A stretch of 36,403 nucleotides of DNA from Arthrobacter sp. AFG20 (GTDB taxonomy: Bacteria; Actinomycetota; Actinomycetes; Actinomycetales; Micrococcaceae), in NCBI RefSeq assembly GCF_002892795.1, contig NZ_PJMC01000029.1, forward strand, positions 1-36,403, written 5' to 3'. The notes under the pieces are model-generated. The model saw only the letters and a list, made by a program, of their open reading frames with translations, was not told the origin of the DNA and did no database searches. Shown here piece by piece: positions 7,169-15,736 of this stretch (position 1 is its first letter; each line of letters begins with the position of its first letter). The position numbers and the translations under genes are program-made.

Positions 7169-7625
7169 CAACGAATCCGGCATTCAGGTGGACGAACCCC
7201 GGCTGGTGGCATTGGCACGCTTCATCTTCGAGCAGCTGTACATCCATCCGCAGGCGGAACTGTCCATCCTGCTGGTGGACGAGCCGGCCATGGAGAAGCT
7301 GCATATCGAGCTGATGGATGAGCCGGGGGCCACCGACGTGCTCTCGGTCCCCATGGATGAGCTGACCCCGGGGACCCCGGACAAGCCCACCCCGCAGGGG
7401 ATGCTTGGCGACATCGCGATCTGCCCCCAGGTGGCCGAGGTCCAGGCCCGCAACGCCGGGCATTCCACGCAGGACGAGATGCTGCTGCTGACCACGCACG
7501 GAATCCTCCACCTGCTCGGCTATGACCATGCCGAACCCGAGGAGAAGGCAGAAATGTTCGGCCTGCAGCGCGAACTGCTGACGGCATTCACCGGCAAAGA
7601 AGCACCGGCCGAGACCACCCAGTGA
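7152..7625 (+). CDS. ybeY: Endoribonuclease YbeY (rRNA maturation factor)
   Basis: YbeY is a zinc-dependent endoribonuclease needed for 16S rRNA 3'-end maturation and ribosome quality control. The reading of 157 residues starts at the ATG at 7152, inside the end of phoH. The zinc motif HGILHLLGYDH places ligands at His116, His120 and His126. TDVLSVPMDE and LGDIAICP are the other conserved blocks. The stop overlaps the GTG start of the next gene as GTGA, showing tight coupling within the phoH-era operon. Confidence 0.96.
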   Translation: MSIEVNNESGIQVDEPRLVALARFIFEQLYIHPQAELSILLVDEPAMEKLHIELMDEPGATDVLSVPMDELTPGTPDKPTPQGMLGDIAICPQVAEVQARNAGHSTQDEMLLLTTHGILHLLGYDHAEPEEKAEMFGLQRELLTAFTGKEAPAETTQ

Positions 7626-8953
7626 CCTCCCTGCTCCTTGTCTGCATGGCGCTGGCGTTTCTTGGTGCCGCAGCGCAGCTGACTGCTGCCGAAGCGGCGT
7701 TCAGCTTTCTGCCGCGCCACGACGCCGAGCAGGCCGTGCAGGGGAGCCAGGGCCCGGCGTTGCGGAGGATCCTGGAGCAGCCGATGACGCACATGCGTGC
7801 CCTGCGTTTCTGGCGGATCTGGTTCGAGTCGGCCTCCGCCGTGGCCGTGGCTGTGCTGCTTTACAGCTTGCTGGACAACGTCTGGCTGGCCGGCCTGGCC
7901 GCGACGGGCATCATGGCGGTCCTGGGCTTTGTGCTGGTGGGCGTCTCGCCGCGCCAGCTGGGCCGCTCGCATCCGGCGGCCGTGGCACGGTATTCGGCGT
8001 CGATGGTCCGGTTCCTGGCCTGGATACTCGGACCGATCCCCGCCTGGCTGGTCCGGCTGGGCAGCGCCGTAGCGCCGGGTTCGCCCAACGGTGACGACTC
8101 CTACTTCAGTGAGGAGGAGTTCCGCGAACTGGTTGACCGGGCCACCGAGTCGGACATGATCGAAGACAACGAGGCAGAACTCATCCAGTCCGTCTTCGAG
8201 TTCGGCGACACCCTGGTCCGCGCCGTCATGGTGCCGCGGACTGACATCCTGACCATCGACGCCGGCTCGAGCCTGCACAGCGCGATGGCCCTGTTCCTCC
8301 GCTCGGGGTATTCCAGGATCCCCGTCATCGGCGAGAGCACCGACCAGATCCTGGGCATCATCTACCTCAAGGATGTGGCCGCCGCTATCCATGGCATGGA
8401 TCCGGAGGCCGAACCGCCCGTGGTGGATGTGCTGGCCCGCGAGGTCCGCTACGTGCCGGATTCCAAGCCGGTGAGCGACCTCCTCCGGGAACTCCAGAAG
8501 GAATCCACGCACGTGGCCATCGTCATCGACGAGTACGGCGGCACGGCCGGGCTGGTGACGCTGGAGGACCTGATCGAAGAGCTCGTCGGCGAAATCGTGG
8601 ATGAATACGATTCGGAGGGCGCCGCCGTCGTCGATCTGGGCGACGGCACGTACCGGGTTAGCGCCCGGATGGGGATCGATGACCTCGGTGAGCTGTTCGG
8701 CATCGAACTGGACGACGACGAGGTGGACACCGTGGGCGGCCTGCTGGCCAAGGCCCTGGGCCGGGTCCCGATCGTAGGCAGCGCCGTGGATGTCGACGGC
8801 GTTTCGCTGCGCGCCGAGCGGCTCGAGGGCCGCCGGAACCGCGTCAGCCATATCATTGCGGCCTCTGCGCCGAAACAACACACTGACCTTGAAGAACTTC
8901 TCGACGAGGCCGAATCAATGCAACAGGGAGTTCCACGTGAGCAAGCAGAATAA
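7622..8953 (+). CDS. CNNM/CBS/CorC_HlyC domain membrane protein (hemolysin family)
   Basis: The 443-residue protein belongs to the family annotated as hemolysin C or CorC-like; members are linked to Mg2+/Co2+ transport, though the transported ion here is unproven. The N-terminal CNNM domain has membrane segments at about 1-25, 62-80, 84-105 and 123-142. A linker with SEEEFRELVDRATESDMIEDNEAELI follows. A CBS pair spans about 200-325, with the conserved VMVPRTDI, GYSRIPVIGES, HVAIVIDEYGGTAGLVTLEDLIEE series. The C-terminal CorC_HlyC domain covers about 345-420 (DGTYRVSARMGIDDL, DTVGGLLAKALGRVP). It starts with a GTG overlapping the ybeY stop and overlaps era by 17 bases. Confidence 0.93.
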   Translation: MTSLLLVCMALAFLGAAAQLTAAEAAFSFLPRHDAEQAVQGSQGPALRRILEQPMTHMRALRFWRIWFESASAVAVAVLLYSLLDNVWLAGLAATGIMAVLGFVLVGVSPRQLGRSHPAAVARYSASMVRFLAWILGPIPAWLVRLGSAVAPGSPNGDDSYFSEEEFRELVDRATESDMIEDNEAELIQSVFEFGDTLVRAVMVPRTDILTIDAGSSLHSAMALFLRSGYSRIPVIGESTDQILGIIYLKDVAAAIHGMDPEAEPPVVDVLAREVRYVPDSKPVSDLLRELQKESTHVAIVIDEYGGTAGLVTLEDLIEELVGEIVDEYDSEGAAVVDLGDGTYRVSARMGIDDLGELFGIELDDDEVDTVGGLLAKALGRVPIVGSAVDVDGVSLRAERLEGRRNRVSHIIAASAPKQHTDLEELLDEAESMQQGVPREQAE

Positions 8954-9896
8954 GGTCGACGGCGGCGAACCGTTCGGTGGGTACCATGCCGGATTCGCGG
9001 TGCTGGTGGGACGGCCCAACGCGGGCAAATCCACCCTCACCAACGCCCTGGTGGGCAAGAAGGTGGCCATCACCTCCGCCAAGCCGCAGACCACGCGGCA
9101 CACCATCCGCGGGATCGTCCACCGGGAGGACGCCCAGCTTATCCTCGTGGACACCCCGGGCCTGCACCGGCCCCGCACCCTGCTGGGCAAGCGGCTGAAC
9201 GACCTCGTGGCGGACACCCTCTCGGAAGTGGACGCGATCGGATTCTGCATCCCCGCCAACGAGAAGATCGGCCCCGGTGACAAGTTCATCGCGGCGCAGC
9301 TCGCCGCCGTGGGCCGCAAGCCGGTGATTGCCCTCGTCACCAAGGCCGATTTGGTGGACCGGCAGGCCCTGACGGAGCAGCTGCTGGCCGTCGCCGAGCT
9401 CGGCAGGGAAGTGCTGGGCGAGGAAGGCTGGAAGGACATCGTTCCGGTCTCGGCCGCGGACGGGTTCCAGGTGGGCACGGTGGCGGACGTCCTGATCAGC
9501 CACATGCCGCCGTCGCCTCCGCTCTATCCGGACGGCGAGCTGACCGACGAGCCGGAGGCGGTCATGGTGGCCGAACTCATCAGGGAGGCCGCGCTGGAGG
9601 GTGTGCGCGACGAGCTGCCCCATTCACTGGCCGTGGTGGTGGAGGAAATCGTTCCGCGCGAGGGCCGGAGTGAAGACAACCCGCTCCTCGACGTCCGCGT
9701 CAACCTCTACGTGGAGCGCCCGTCGCAGAAGGCGATCATCATCGGCAAGGGCGGAAGCCGCCTGCGGGAGGTCGGCACCAACGCCCGGAAGGGCATTGAG
9801 GCGCTCCTGGGCACCCGCATCTACCTGGACCTCCACGTCAAAGTGGCCAAGGACTGGCAGCGCGACCCCAAGCAGTTGGTGAAGCTCGGGTTCTGA
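8937..9896 (+). CDS. era: GTPase Era
   Basis: Era binds the 3' end of 16S rRNA and acts in 30S assembly. I chose the GTG at 8937 because AGGGAG at 8925-8930 is correctly spaced and it gives a usual 319-residue protein. The G motifs are GRPNAGKS (25-32), the switch TTRHTIRG (about 52-59), DTPG (72-75) and TKAD (135-138), with an SAAD-type G5 later. The C-terminal type-II KH domain contains the IIIGKGGSRLREVGTNARKGIE loop-helix. A hairpin with a short T run follows the gene and probably ends the phoH-era transcript. Confidence 0.97.
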   Translation: MSKQNKVDGGEPFGGYHAGFAVLVGRPNAGKSTLTNALVGKKVAITSAKPQTTRHTIRGIVHREDAQLILVDTPGLHRPRTLLGKRLNDLVADTLSEVDAIGFCIPANEKIGPGDKFIAAQLAAVGRKPVIALVTKADLVDRQALTEQLLAVAELGREVLGEEGWKDIVPVSAADGFQVGTVADVLISHMPPSPPLYPDGELTDEPEAVMVAELIREAALEGVRDELPHSLAVVVEEIVPREGRSEDNPLLDVRVNLYVERPSQKAIIIGKGGSRLREVGTNARKGIEALLGTRIYLDLHVKVAKDWQRDPKQLVKLGF

Positions 9897-9944
9897 CCCC
9901 CTGACGCCGACGCGCCAAGGCTAACGCCTGCGCGCCGGGCCGCG

Positions 9945-9967
9945 AACGCCGGATGTCCGGCGTTTTC
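9945..9967 (+). terminator. Intrinsic terminator after era
   Basis: AACGCCGG pairs with CCGGCGTT across a four-base loop (ATGT), and the right arm runs into TTTTCC. This is a plausible intrinsic terminator for the phoH-ybeY-CNNM-era transcript. Confidence 0.7.
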
Positions 9968-9981
9968 CCAGAAACGGCAAC

Positions 9982-9987
9982 TAAAAT
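9982..9987 (+). promoter_or_regulatory. Candidate -10 box for the LCP gene
   Basis: TAAAAT fits the TAnnnT -10 pattern in an AT-rich patch 37 bases before the LCP start. No convincing -35 box is visible. A GAGGAAGG ribosome site at about 10008-10015 precedes the GTG. Confidence 0.35.
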
Positions 9988-10023
9988 AGGCCGGATCCCA
10001 TTTTTTCGAGGAAGGTACACCCT

Positions 10024-11604
10024 GTGGTGCGACGCCGCGACAACCGCGCCCAAGGACCGGGCACACCCGCCCGTTCCGAGCCAGCTGCCCGGCATGCCGA
10101 GGATGCCCGGCTGGGCGCTGCCCGGCACCTGAATGTGCGCCACATGCCCACGTGGCTCAAGGTGACCACCGCCGTCGTCGCTGTGGTCCTCGTCGGCGGC
10201 CTCGCCTTTGCCGGCTACTGGTACTTCAGACTGCAGTCCAACATCTCCACCGCCGCGCTCGGCGCCGGGAGCAGCCGCACCGACGCAACGGACGATGCCA
10301 CCGGGAGGCTGCAGATCCTGATCCTGGGGTCCGACACCCGCGACGGGAAGAACTCGAATTACGGCAGCACCGAGGATTCCACCGGCTACGGCAACTCCGA
10401 CGTCATGATGCTCATGGACATCTCGGAGGACAACAAGCGGGTCAACGTGATCAGCTTCCCCCGCGACCTGCTGGTGGACATCCCCAAGTGCACCGACCAG
10501 AAGACCGGCAAGCAGTACCCGGCCCGCAGCGGCATCATGATCAACGAAGCCATGAAAGAGGCCGGCATCGGCTGCGCCGTGGACACCGTCAACAAGCTGA
10601 CCGGCATGGAGATTGACCACTTCATGATGGCCGACTTCAACGCCGTCAAGGAACTGTCGAACGCCGTGGGCGGCGTCGAGGTGTGCATCAGTGACGCCGT
10701 TTACGACCCCGACTCGCGGCTGAAGCTGCCCAAGGGCACCTCCCAGGTGCAGGGCGAACAGGCCCTCGCCTTCCTCCGCACCCGCCACGCGTTCGCCGAC
10801 GGCGGCGACCTTGGCCGCATCAAGGCCCAGCAGGGCTTCCTGTCCTCACTGACCCGCAAGATCAAGGATGACGGCACCCTCTCCAACCCGGCGCAGCTCC
10901 TGAACATCGCCGACGTCATCACCAAGAATCTCACCGTCGACGACGGGCTCGCCTCGGTACCGGCGATGGTTACCATCGGCAACCGGCTGAAGACGATCGA
11001 CGTCGGCAAGGTCGCCTTTGTGGCGACACCGACTGTCCCTGCGGCCAGCGATCCCAACCGGCTCGAAGCTGCGCAGCCGGCCGCCTCGCAGCTGTTCGCC
11101 GCCCTGCGGAAGGACGTCGACCTGACGGACCCGGACGGGAAGGAAACCCCGTCGCCGTCGGCCACGCCCAAGCCTTCGGCGAGCTCCACGCCGCCGGCCA
11201 CGCCCAAGCCCACAGCGACGGCGGCGCCATATGACAAGACGCTGCAGCCCATCACCGTGGCAAACGGAACCGGCTCGCCCACCCGGACCCAGGAAATCGT
11301 TGAGGCCCTGGTGGCTGGCGGCTTCACCCAGGTGGGGCAGCTGGAGGCCGACACCACGGCAAAGACCATGGTGTACTACGGACCCGAGTTCGCGGACGTC
11401 GCCGCCGACGTTGCTGCCCTGTTCGGTATTCCGGCCGCCCAGGTGGCGCCGTCGTCCGGTGTCGCGGGCGTGCAGCTGTACCTCGGTTCCGACTTCCCGT
11501 CCGGAACGAAGTTCGGCAAGACCACCGTTCCCAAGGACATCGTCAACCAGACAGCCGGCGACACCGTCTGCCAGCAGGCCAACCCCGAGCTGATCGTGCA
11601 GTAG
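10024..11604 (+). CDS. LytR-CpsA-Psr (LCP) family cell-wall ligase with LytR_C domain
   Basis: LCP enzymes transfer undecaprenyl-linked polymers such as teichoic or arabinogalactan-type glycans onto peptidoglycan at the outer face of the membrane. The 526-residue protein starts at the first of two adjacent GTG codons. A basic cytoplasmic tail (1-44) and one membrane segment (about 45-67) precede the LCP catalytic domain (about 97-275). The catalytic arginine/aspartate motifs are visible as SFPRDLLVDIP at 144-154 and FLRTRHAFADGGDLGRIKAQ. A Pro/Ser/Thr-rich linker (about 365-400) leads to a LytR_C domain (about 405-495). The glycan substrate cannot be told from sequence. The gene is transcribed alone and faces pepO. 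Confidence 0.93.
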   Translation: MVRRRDNRAQGPGTPARSEPAARHAEDARLGAARHLNVRHMPTWLKVTTAVVAVVLVGGLAFAGYWYFRLQSNISTAALGAGSSRTDATDDATGRLQILILGSDTRDGKNSNYGSTEDSTGYGNSDVMMLMDISEDNKRVNVISFPRDLLVDIPKCTDQKTGKQYPARSGIMINEAMKEAGIGCAVDTVNKLTGMEIDHFMMADFNAVKELSNAVGGVEVCISDAVYDPDSRLKLPKGTSQVQGEQALAFLRTRHAFADGGDLGRIKAQQGFLSSLTRKIKDDGTLSNPAQLLNIADVITKNLTVDDGLASVPAMVTIGNRLKTIDVGKVAFVATPTVPAASDPNRLEAAQPAASQLFAALRKDVDLTDPDGKETPSPSATPKPSASSTPPATPKPTATAAPYDKTLQPITVANGTGSPTRTQEIVEALVAGGFTQVGQLEADTTAKTMVYYGPEFADVAADVAALFGIPAAQVAPSSGVAGVQLYLGSDFPSGTKFGKTTVPKDIVNQTAGDTVCQQANPELIVQ

Positions 11605-11658
11605 CTGATCGTGCACTAGATGGCTGTGCTGCAGCTGCCTGCGGTTTTGTTCCAAAGA

Positions 11659-11696
11659 AAATGCCGGGCCGCCCCGAACAGGGCGGCCCGGCATTT
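11659..11696. terminator. Bidirectional terminator between the LCP gene and pepO
   Basis: A perfect 16-bp inverted repeat (11659-11674 and 11681-11696) with a six-base loop (CGAACA) begins AAATGCC and ends GGCATTT. A/T runs on both sides suit termination in both directions between convergent genes. Confidence 0.85.
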
Positions 11697-11702
11697 CTGC
11701 AC

Positions 11703-13655
11703 TCACCAGATGCTGACGCGCTCCGCCGGGGGCATCCACATCCCGTCCTCCTCCGTGACGCCGAACGCGGCGTGGAAGGAGTCCAGGTTCTTGGCGATGG
11801 CGTTGGTGCGGAACTCGTTGGGGGAGTGCGGGTCAGTGGCCAGCCGCCGGACGGCCTCCTCGGTGCGGATCACCTGGCGCCAGCCGGCCGCCCAGGAAGC
11901 GAAGAAACGCTGTTCACCCGTCAGCCCGTCGAGCACCTCAGGTTCCTGGCCGTTAAGGCTGAGGCGGTAGGCCTTGTGGGCAATGGTGAGCCCGCCCAGG
12001 TCGCCGATGTTTTCCCCGAGCGTGAGTCTGCCGTTGACGTTGTGGCCGGGCGCGGCGTACGGGGACAGCGCGTCGAACTGGTCCACGAGGCGGCCGGTCA
12101 AGGCTTCGAAGGCCTTGCGGTCGTCCTCGGTCCACCAGTTGCGCAGCTCGCCCTTGCCGTCGAACTGCGAGCCCTGGTCATCGAAGCCGTGGCCGATCTC
12201 GTGCCCGATCACGGCCCCGATGCCGCCGTAGTTCACCGCGTCGTCGGCGTCGGCGGTGAAGAACGGCGGCTGGAGGATCGCCGCCGGAAAGACGACCTCA
12301 TTCAGCATCGGGTGGTAGTACGCGTTGACGGTCTGCGGCGTCATGAGCCACTTGTTCAGGTCCACCGGCTTGCCCACCTCGTCAAGGTGGCGGTCGACGT
12401 CGGCGTTGTGGGCCCGTTCGACGTTCCCCAGCAGGTCGGCGGGGTCGATCACCACTGCCGTGTAGTCGATCCACTCGTCGGGGAAGCCGATCTTTGCGCG
12501 GAACGCCCCCAGTTTCCGGAGCGCCTCGGCCTTGGTGCCCTCGCCCATCCATTCCAGCCCGCTGATGCTCTGCCGGTAGGCCTCGATCAGGTTCTCCACG
12601 AGTGTCTGCATGCGGGCCTTGTGGCCCTCCGGAAAGTGCCGGGCCACATAGATCTGGCCAACGGCCTCGCCCAGTGCCGCCTCGACGACGGCGACGCCCC
12701 GTTTCCAGCGGTCCTTGTTCCGCGGGGTGCCGCTGATGGTGGTGCCGTAGAAGGCGAAGTTCGTGTCCACGAAGGCGGACGACAGGTAGGGGGCCGCCGA
12801 ATTGATGATGCGCAGGGCAAGCCATTCCTGCCACACCGACAGTGATTCCGAGGCCAGCAGTGCGGCGGCGCCGGCAAAGAAGTCAGGGGTGCTGACCACG
12901 ATCTCCTGCCGCTTCTCCGGGGCGATGTCCGCGGCCTCAAACCAGGTGTCCAGCAGGGGGAACAGCTCGCGCGCGGCGTCGGCCGACTTCAGGTTGTAGG
13001 TCTTCTGCGGGTCGCGGAGCGTGACGTTGTCCCAGTGGTGCGAGGCGAGGGCGGTCTCCAGTGCCACCACCCGGGCCGCGGCGTCTTCCGGGTCGGCCAC
13101 ACCGGCCAGGCTGAACATGGTGCCCACGTACTCCCGGTAGGACTGCACCACGGGGGCGAATTTCTCCTCGCGGTAATAGGACTCGTCGGGGAGCCCGAGC
13201 CCGCCCTGCCCCGTGTACAGCAGAACGCGGTCGGGATTGCCGGCGTCGGGTGCCGGGTAAATGTAGAAGAGTCCCGAAACGTCGGCACGGAAGAGCCTGC
13301 CGGCCAGTGCCAGCAGCTCGGAGATGCTGGCGGTGGCGAAAACCTCGGCCAGGCGTCCGCGGATGGGGTCCAGGCCCTTGGCCTCGACGGCCGCCTCATC
13401 CATGAAGCTGCTGTAGAGGTCGCCGATCTTCCGTTCGATGCCGCTGGCCCCGGACCCCTTGGCCGCGGCTTCCTCGATGATTTCCCGGACTGCCAGCTCG
13501 GAGCCGTCGCGCAGGGCTGTGAATGTGCCTTCCAGCGCGCGGTCGTCAGGGATGGTGGTGTCCTTCAGCCAGGCACCGTTCACATGCTGGTAGAGGTCGT
13601 CCTGTGGCCTCACGCTGCGGTCGATGTTTGACAGGGCGATCCCCGAAATTGGCAC
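11703..13655 (-). CDS. pepO: M13 family metallopeptidase (neprilysin/PepO-like endopeptidase)
   Basis: This is a 650-residue zinc endopeptidase that cleaves small peptides. The M13 N-terminal domain covers about 15-385. The catalytic domain has NAYY at 444-447, the zinc motif HEIGH at 485-489 and the third ligand Glu548 in GENIGDLGGL. The C-terminus ends PPAERVSIW without the Cys of the eukaryotic CxxW, as is usual in bacteria. No signal peptide is visible (MPISGIALSNIDRSVRPQDD), so a cytoplasmic location is likely. It is transcribed alone, convergent with the LCP gene and divergent from the leuA leader. Confidence 0.95.
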   Translation of the reverse strand: MPISGIALSNIDRSVRPQDDLYQHVNGAWLKDTTIPDDRALEGTFTALRDGSELAVREIIEEAAAKGSGASGIERKIGDLYSSFMDEAAVEAKGLDPIRGRLAEVFATASISELLALAGRLFRADVSGLFYIYPAPDAGNPDRVLLYTGQGGLGLPDESYYREEKFAPVVQSYREYVGTMFSLAGVADPEDAAARVVALETALASHHWDNVTLRDPQKTYNLKSADAARELFPLLDTWFEAADIAPEKRQEIVVSTPDFFAGAAALLASESLSVWQEWLALRIINSAAPYLSSAFVDTNFAFYGTTISGTPRNKDRWKRGVAVVEAALGEAVGQIYVARHFPEGHKARMQTLVENLIEAYRQSISGLEWMGEGTKAEALRKLGAFRAKIGFPDEWIDYTAVVIDPADLLGNVERAHNADVDRHLDEVGKPVDLNKWLMTPQTVNAYYHPMLNEVVFPAAILQPPFFTADADDAVNYGGIGAVIGHEIGHGFDDQGSQFDGKGELRNWWTEDDRKAFEALTGRLVDQFDALSPYAAPGHNVNGRLTLGENIGDLGGLTIAHKAYRLSLNGQEPEVLDGLTGEQRFFASWAAGWRQVIRTEEAVRRLATDPHSPNEFRTNAIAKNLDSFHAAFGVTEEDGMWMPPAERVSIW

Positions 13656-13759
13656 AGGAGCTCCTTTGATGACGGGCTGCGGCCGGCACTTTCACCGGTG
13701 CAGCGTCTGCATGGTGGACGTTGCTGGAGGTGTTGCTCCTTCATCTTACGCACCCGTGT

Positions 13760-13765
13760 TACTGT
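13760..13765 (+). promoter_or_regulatory. Candidate -10 box of the leuA leader transcript
   Basis: TACTGT fits TAnnnT. Six bases separate it from the GTG at 13772, the second codon of the leader peptide, a spacing that suits leaderless translation. No good -35 hexamer at normal spacing is visible. Confidence 0.35.
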
Positions 13766-13768
13766 GAA

Positions 13769-13828
13769 ATGGTGCGTGCAGAGCTCCTTCTTCTTAGCTG
13801 CCGCGGCGAGGCCTCAGACGCGATCTAG
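13769..13828 (+). CDS. Leucine leader peptide of leuA (attenuation)
   Basis: A 19-codon open frame reads MVRAELLLLSCRGEASDAI and ends in TAG 78 bases before leuA. It carries four consecutive Leu codons (CTC CTT CTT CTT); CTT is uncommon in the neighbouring genes. The LLLLSCRG core matches my memory of leucine leader peptides predicted upstream of actinobacterial leuA. There is no Shine-Dalgarno, so it may start leaderless at ATG 13769 or GTG 13772. Ribosome stalling at these codons when charged tRNA-Leu is scarce would change folding of the RNA that follows. Regulation of leuA by attenuation is inferred. Confidence 0.8.
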   Translation: MVRAELLLLSCRGEASDAI

Positions 13829-13898
13829 CGCAAGGCCCACCCTCGTCGCGGAGTCCGTGTTGCCCGGCCACCCTTTCACTCAGGAATCACAGAAAAGG
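13801..13898 (+). promoter_or_regulatory. leuA: leuA leader RNA: alternative hairpins
   Basis: Bases 13801-13811 (CCGCGGCGAGG), inside the leader peptide just after the Leu codons, pair with 13841-13851 (CCTCGTCGCGG), 11 bp with one G-U. Further on, CCTTTC at 13872-13877 can pair with 13892-13898 (one bulge), covering AAAAGG, the likely Shine-Dalgarno of leuA. I see no U-tailed terminator, so control may be at translation initiation or by Rho. The structures are from manual pairing only. Confidence 0.5.
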
Positions 13899-13906
13899 CC
13901 AGATTA

Positions 13907-15646
13907 ATGCGAAACGCACAGAAGCCCTCGGGAATGCCGGTCCACCGCTACGTCCCCTTCCAGGACCAGATCAAGGTCGATCTGCCGGACCGCACCTGGC
14001 CGGACAAGATCATCACCACGGCCCCGCGCTGGTGCGCAGTTGATCTGCGGGACGGCAACCAGGCACTGATCGACCCCATGAGCCCGGCCCGCAAGATGAA
14101 GATGTTCGACCTGCTGGTCCGGATGGGCTACAAGGAGATCGAGGTCGGCTTCCCCTCAGCATCCCAGACCGACTTCGACTTCGTCCGCCAGCTGATCGAG
14201 GGCAACCACATCCCCGATGACGTCACCATCCAGGTGCTGACCCAGGCCCGCGAACACCTGATCGAGCGGACCTACGAGTCTCTGGTGGGCGCCAAGCAGG
14301 CCATCGTGCACCTGTACAACTCCACATCCGTCCTGCAGCGCCGCGTGGTGTTCAACCAGGACGAGGACGGCATCCTGGACATCGCCCTGCAGGGCGCCCG
14401 CCTCTGCAAGAAGTACGAAGAAACGCTGGGCGACACCCACATCACCTACGAGTACTCGCCGGAGTCCTTCACGGGCACCGAGCTGGAGTACGCGGTCCGC
14501 GTCTGCAACGCCGTCGCCGACGTCTTTGAGGCGTCCGCCGACCGCCAGGTGATCATCAACCTGCCCGCCACGGTCGAGATGGCCACCCCGAACGTCTACG
14601 CGGACTCCATTGAGTGGATGAGCCGCCACCTGCACCCGCGCGAGGGCATCATTCTCTCCCTGCACCCGCACAATGACCGCGGCACCGGTGTGGCCGCGGC
14701 CGAGCTGGGCTACCAGGCCGGTGCCGACCGCATCGAGGGCTGCCTGTTCGGCAACGGCGAGCGGACCGGCAACGTGGACCTGGTGACCCTCGGCCTGAAC
14801 ATGTTCGTGCAGGGCGTTGACCCGATGATCGACTTCTCCGACATCGACGACGTCCGGCGCACCGTGGAGTACTGCAACCAGCTGCCCGTGGCGGAGCGTG
14901 CACCCTACGGCGGCGACCTCGTCTTCACCGCGTTCTCCGGGTCCCACCAGGACGCCATCAAGAAGGGCCTCGAAGCCCTGGAGAAGGATGCGGCGGCCGC
15001 GGGCAAGGACGTCAGCGACGTCACCTGGCAGGTGCCCTACCTGCCGGTGGACCCGAAGGACCTGGGCCGCAGCTACGAGGCCGTGATCCGCGTCAACTCC
15101 CAGTCCGGCAAGGGCGGCGTGGCCTACCTGCTGAAGAGCGAGCACAGCCTGGACCTGCCGCGGCGGGCGCAGATCGAATTCTCCGGCGTCATCCAGAAGC
15201 GCACGGACACCGTGGGCGGCGAGGTCAGCGGTGCCCAGCTGTGGCAGCTGTTCCAGGACGAGTACCTGCCCTCCGCCAAGGCCGAAAGCCAGTGGGGCCG
15301 GTACTCCCTGGGCTCGGTGAAAACCGAAACCGATGAGGACGGCGCCATGACCCTGCGCGCCTCGCTGGGCGTGGACGGCACCCACGTCAACCGCACGGGA
15401 ACCGGCAACGGCCCCATCGCCGCGCTGCTGGACATTCTCGGCCAGGACGGCGTTGACGTGCGGGTCCTGGACTACAGCGAGCACGCCCTGTCTGAAGGCG
15501 GCAGCGCCCTCGCCGCGGCCTACGTCGAATGCGCCGTGGGGGAGCGTGTCCTGTGGGGCGTCGGCATCGATGCCAACACCAGCACCTCAGCGCTGAAGGC
15601 AGTTATATCTGCCGTGAACCGGGCCATCCGGGACGCCCAGGCCTGA
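13907..15646 (+). CDS. leuA: 2-isopropylmalate synthase
   Basis: LeuA condenses 2-oxoisovalerate with acetyl-CoA in the first committed step of leucine synthesis. The 579-residue length is that of the long actinobacterial (M. tuberculosis) form. The catalytic TIM barrel includes DLRDGNQAL (46-54) with the metal Asp, EVGFPSASQTDFDF, and the metal-binding LHPHND at about 252-257 with His253 and His255. GNGERTGNVDLV follows. The C-terminal LeuA dimer/regulatory domain spans about 435-575 and would bind leucine for feedback inhibition. The ATG start has AAAAGG eight bases upstream. It lies behind a leucine leader peptide, so both enzyme and expression probably respond to leucine. Confidence 0.97.
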   Translation: MRNAQKPSGMPVHRYVPFQDQIKVDLPDRTWPDKIITTAPRWCAVDLRDGNQALIDPMSPARKMKMFDLLVRMGYKEIEVGFPSASQTDFDFVRQLIEGNHIPDDVTIQVLTQAREHLIERTYESLVGAKQAIVHLYNSTSVLQRRVVFNQDEDGILDIALQGARLCKKYEETLGDTHITYEYSPESFTGTELEYAVRVCNAVADVFEASADRQVIINLPATVEMATPNVYADSIEWMSRHLHPREGIILSLHPHNDRGTGVAAAELGYQAGADRIEGCLFGNGERTGNVDLVTLGLNMFVQGVDPMIDFSDIDDVRRTVEYCNQLPVAERAPYGGDLVFTAFSGSHQDAIKKGLEALEKDAAAAGKDVSDVTWQVPYLPVDPKDLGRSYEAVIRVNSQSGKGGVAYLLKSEHSLDLPRRAQIEFSGVIQKRTDTVGGEVSGAQLWQLFQDEYLPSAKAESQWGRYSLGSVKTETDEDGAMTLRASLGVDGTHVNRTGTGNGPIAALLDILGQDGVDVRVLDYSEHALSEGGSALAAAYVECAVGERVLWGVGIDANTSTSALKAVISAVNRAIRDAQA

Positions 15647-15656
15647 GTTTCCTGAC

Positions 15657-15690
15657 AGCTGCGCCGCCAGTTCACACCGGCGGCGCAGCT
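15657..15690 (+). terminator. Hairpin terminator after leuA
   Basis: AGCTGCGCCGCC at 15657-15668 pairs perfectly with GGCGGCGCAGCT at 15679-15690 (12 bp, ten-base loop). There is only a short T-containing sequence after it, so termination strength is uncertain. Confidence 0.6.
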
Positions 15691-15736
15691 GGTTCGGCGA
15701 CTCAGCTGTTTCATTGAGTCAATGGGAAGATTAAGC

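Noticed and set aside
11110..11230. Pro/Thr/Ala-rich repeats in the LCP protein as a separate repeat element
   Set aside because: They form an ordinary flexible linker between the catalytic and LytR_C domains.
11703..11720. Missing Cys in the C-terminal CxxW motif of the M13 peptidase
   Set aside because: Bacterial cytoplasmic M13 enzymes usually lack this disulfide Cys, so it is not a defect.
14156..15484. Minus-strand 442-codon frame opposite leuA, with similar frames at 2600-3814, 7520-8881, 11661-12845 and 20161-21108
   Set aside because: All lie opposite well-supported genes and show the low-complexity composition of GC-driven shadow frames; none has family motifs.
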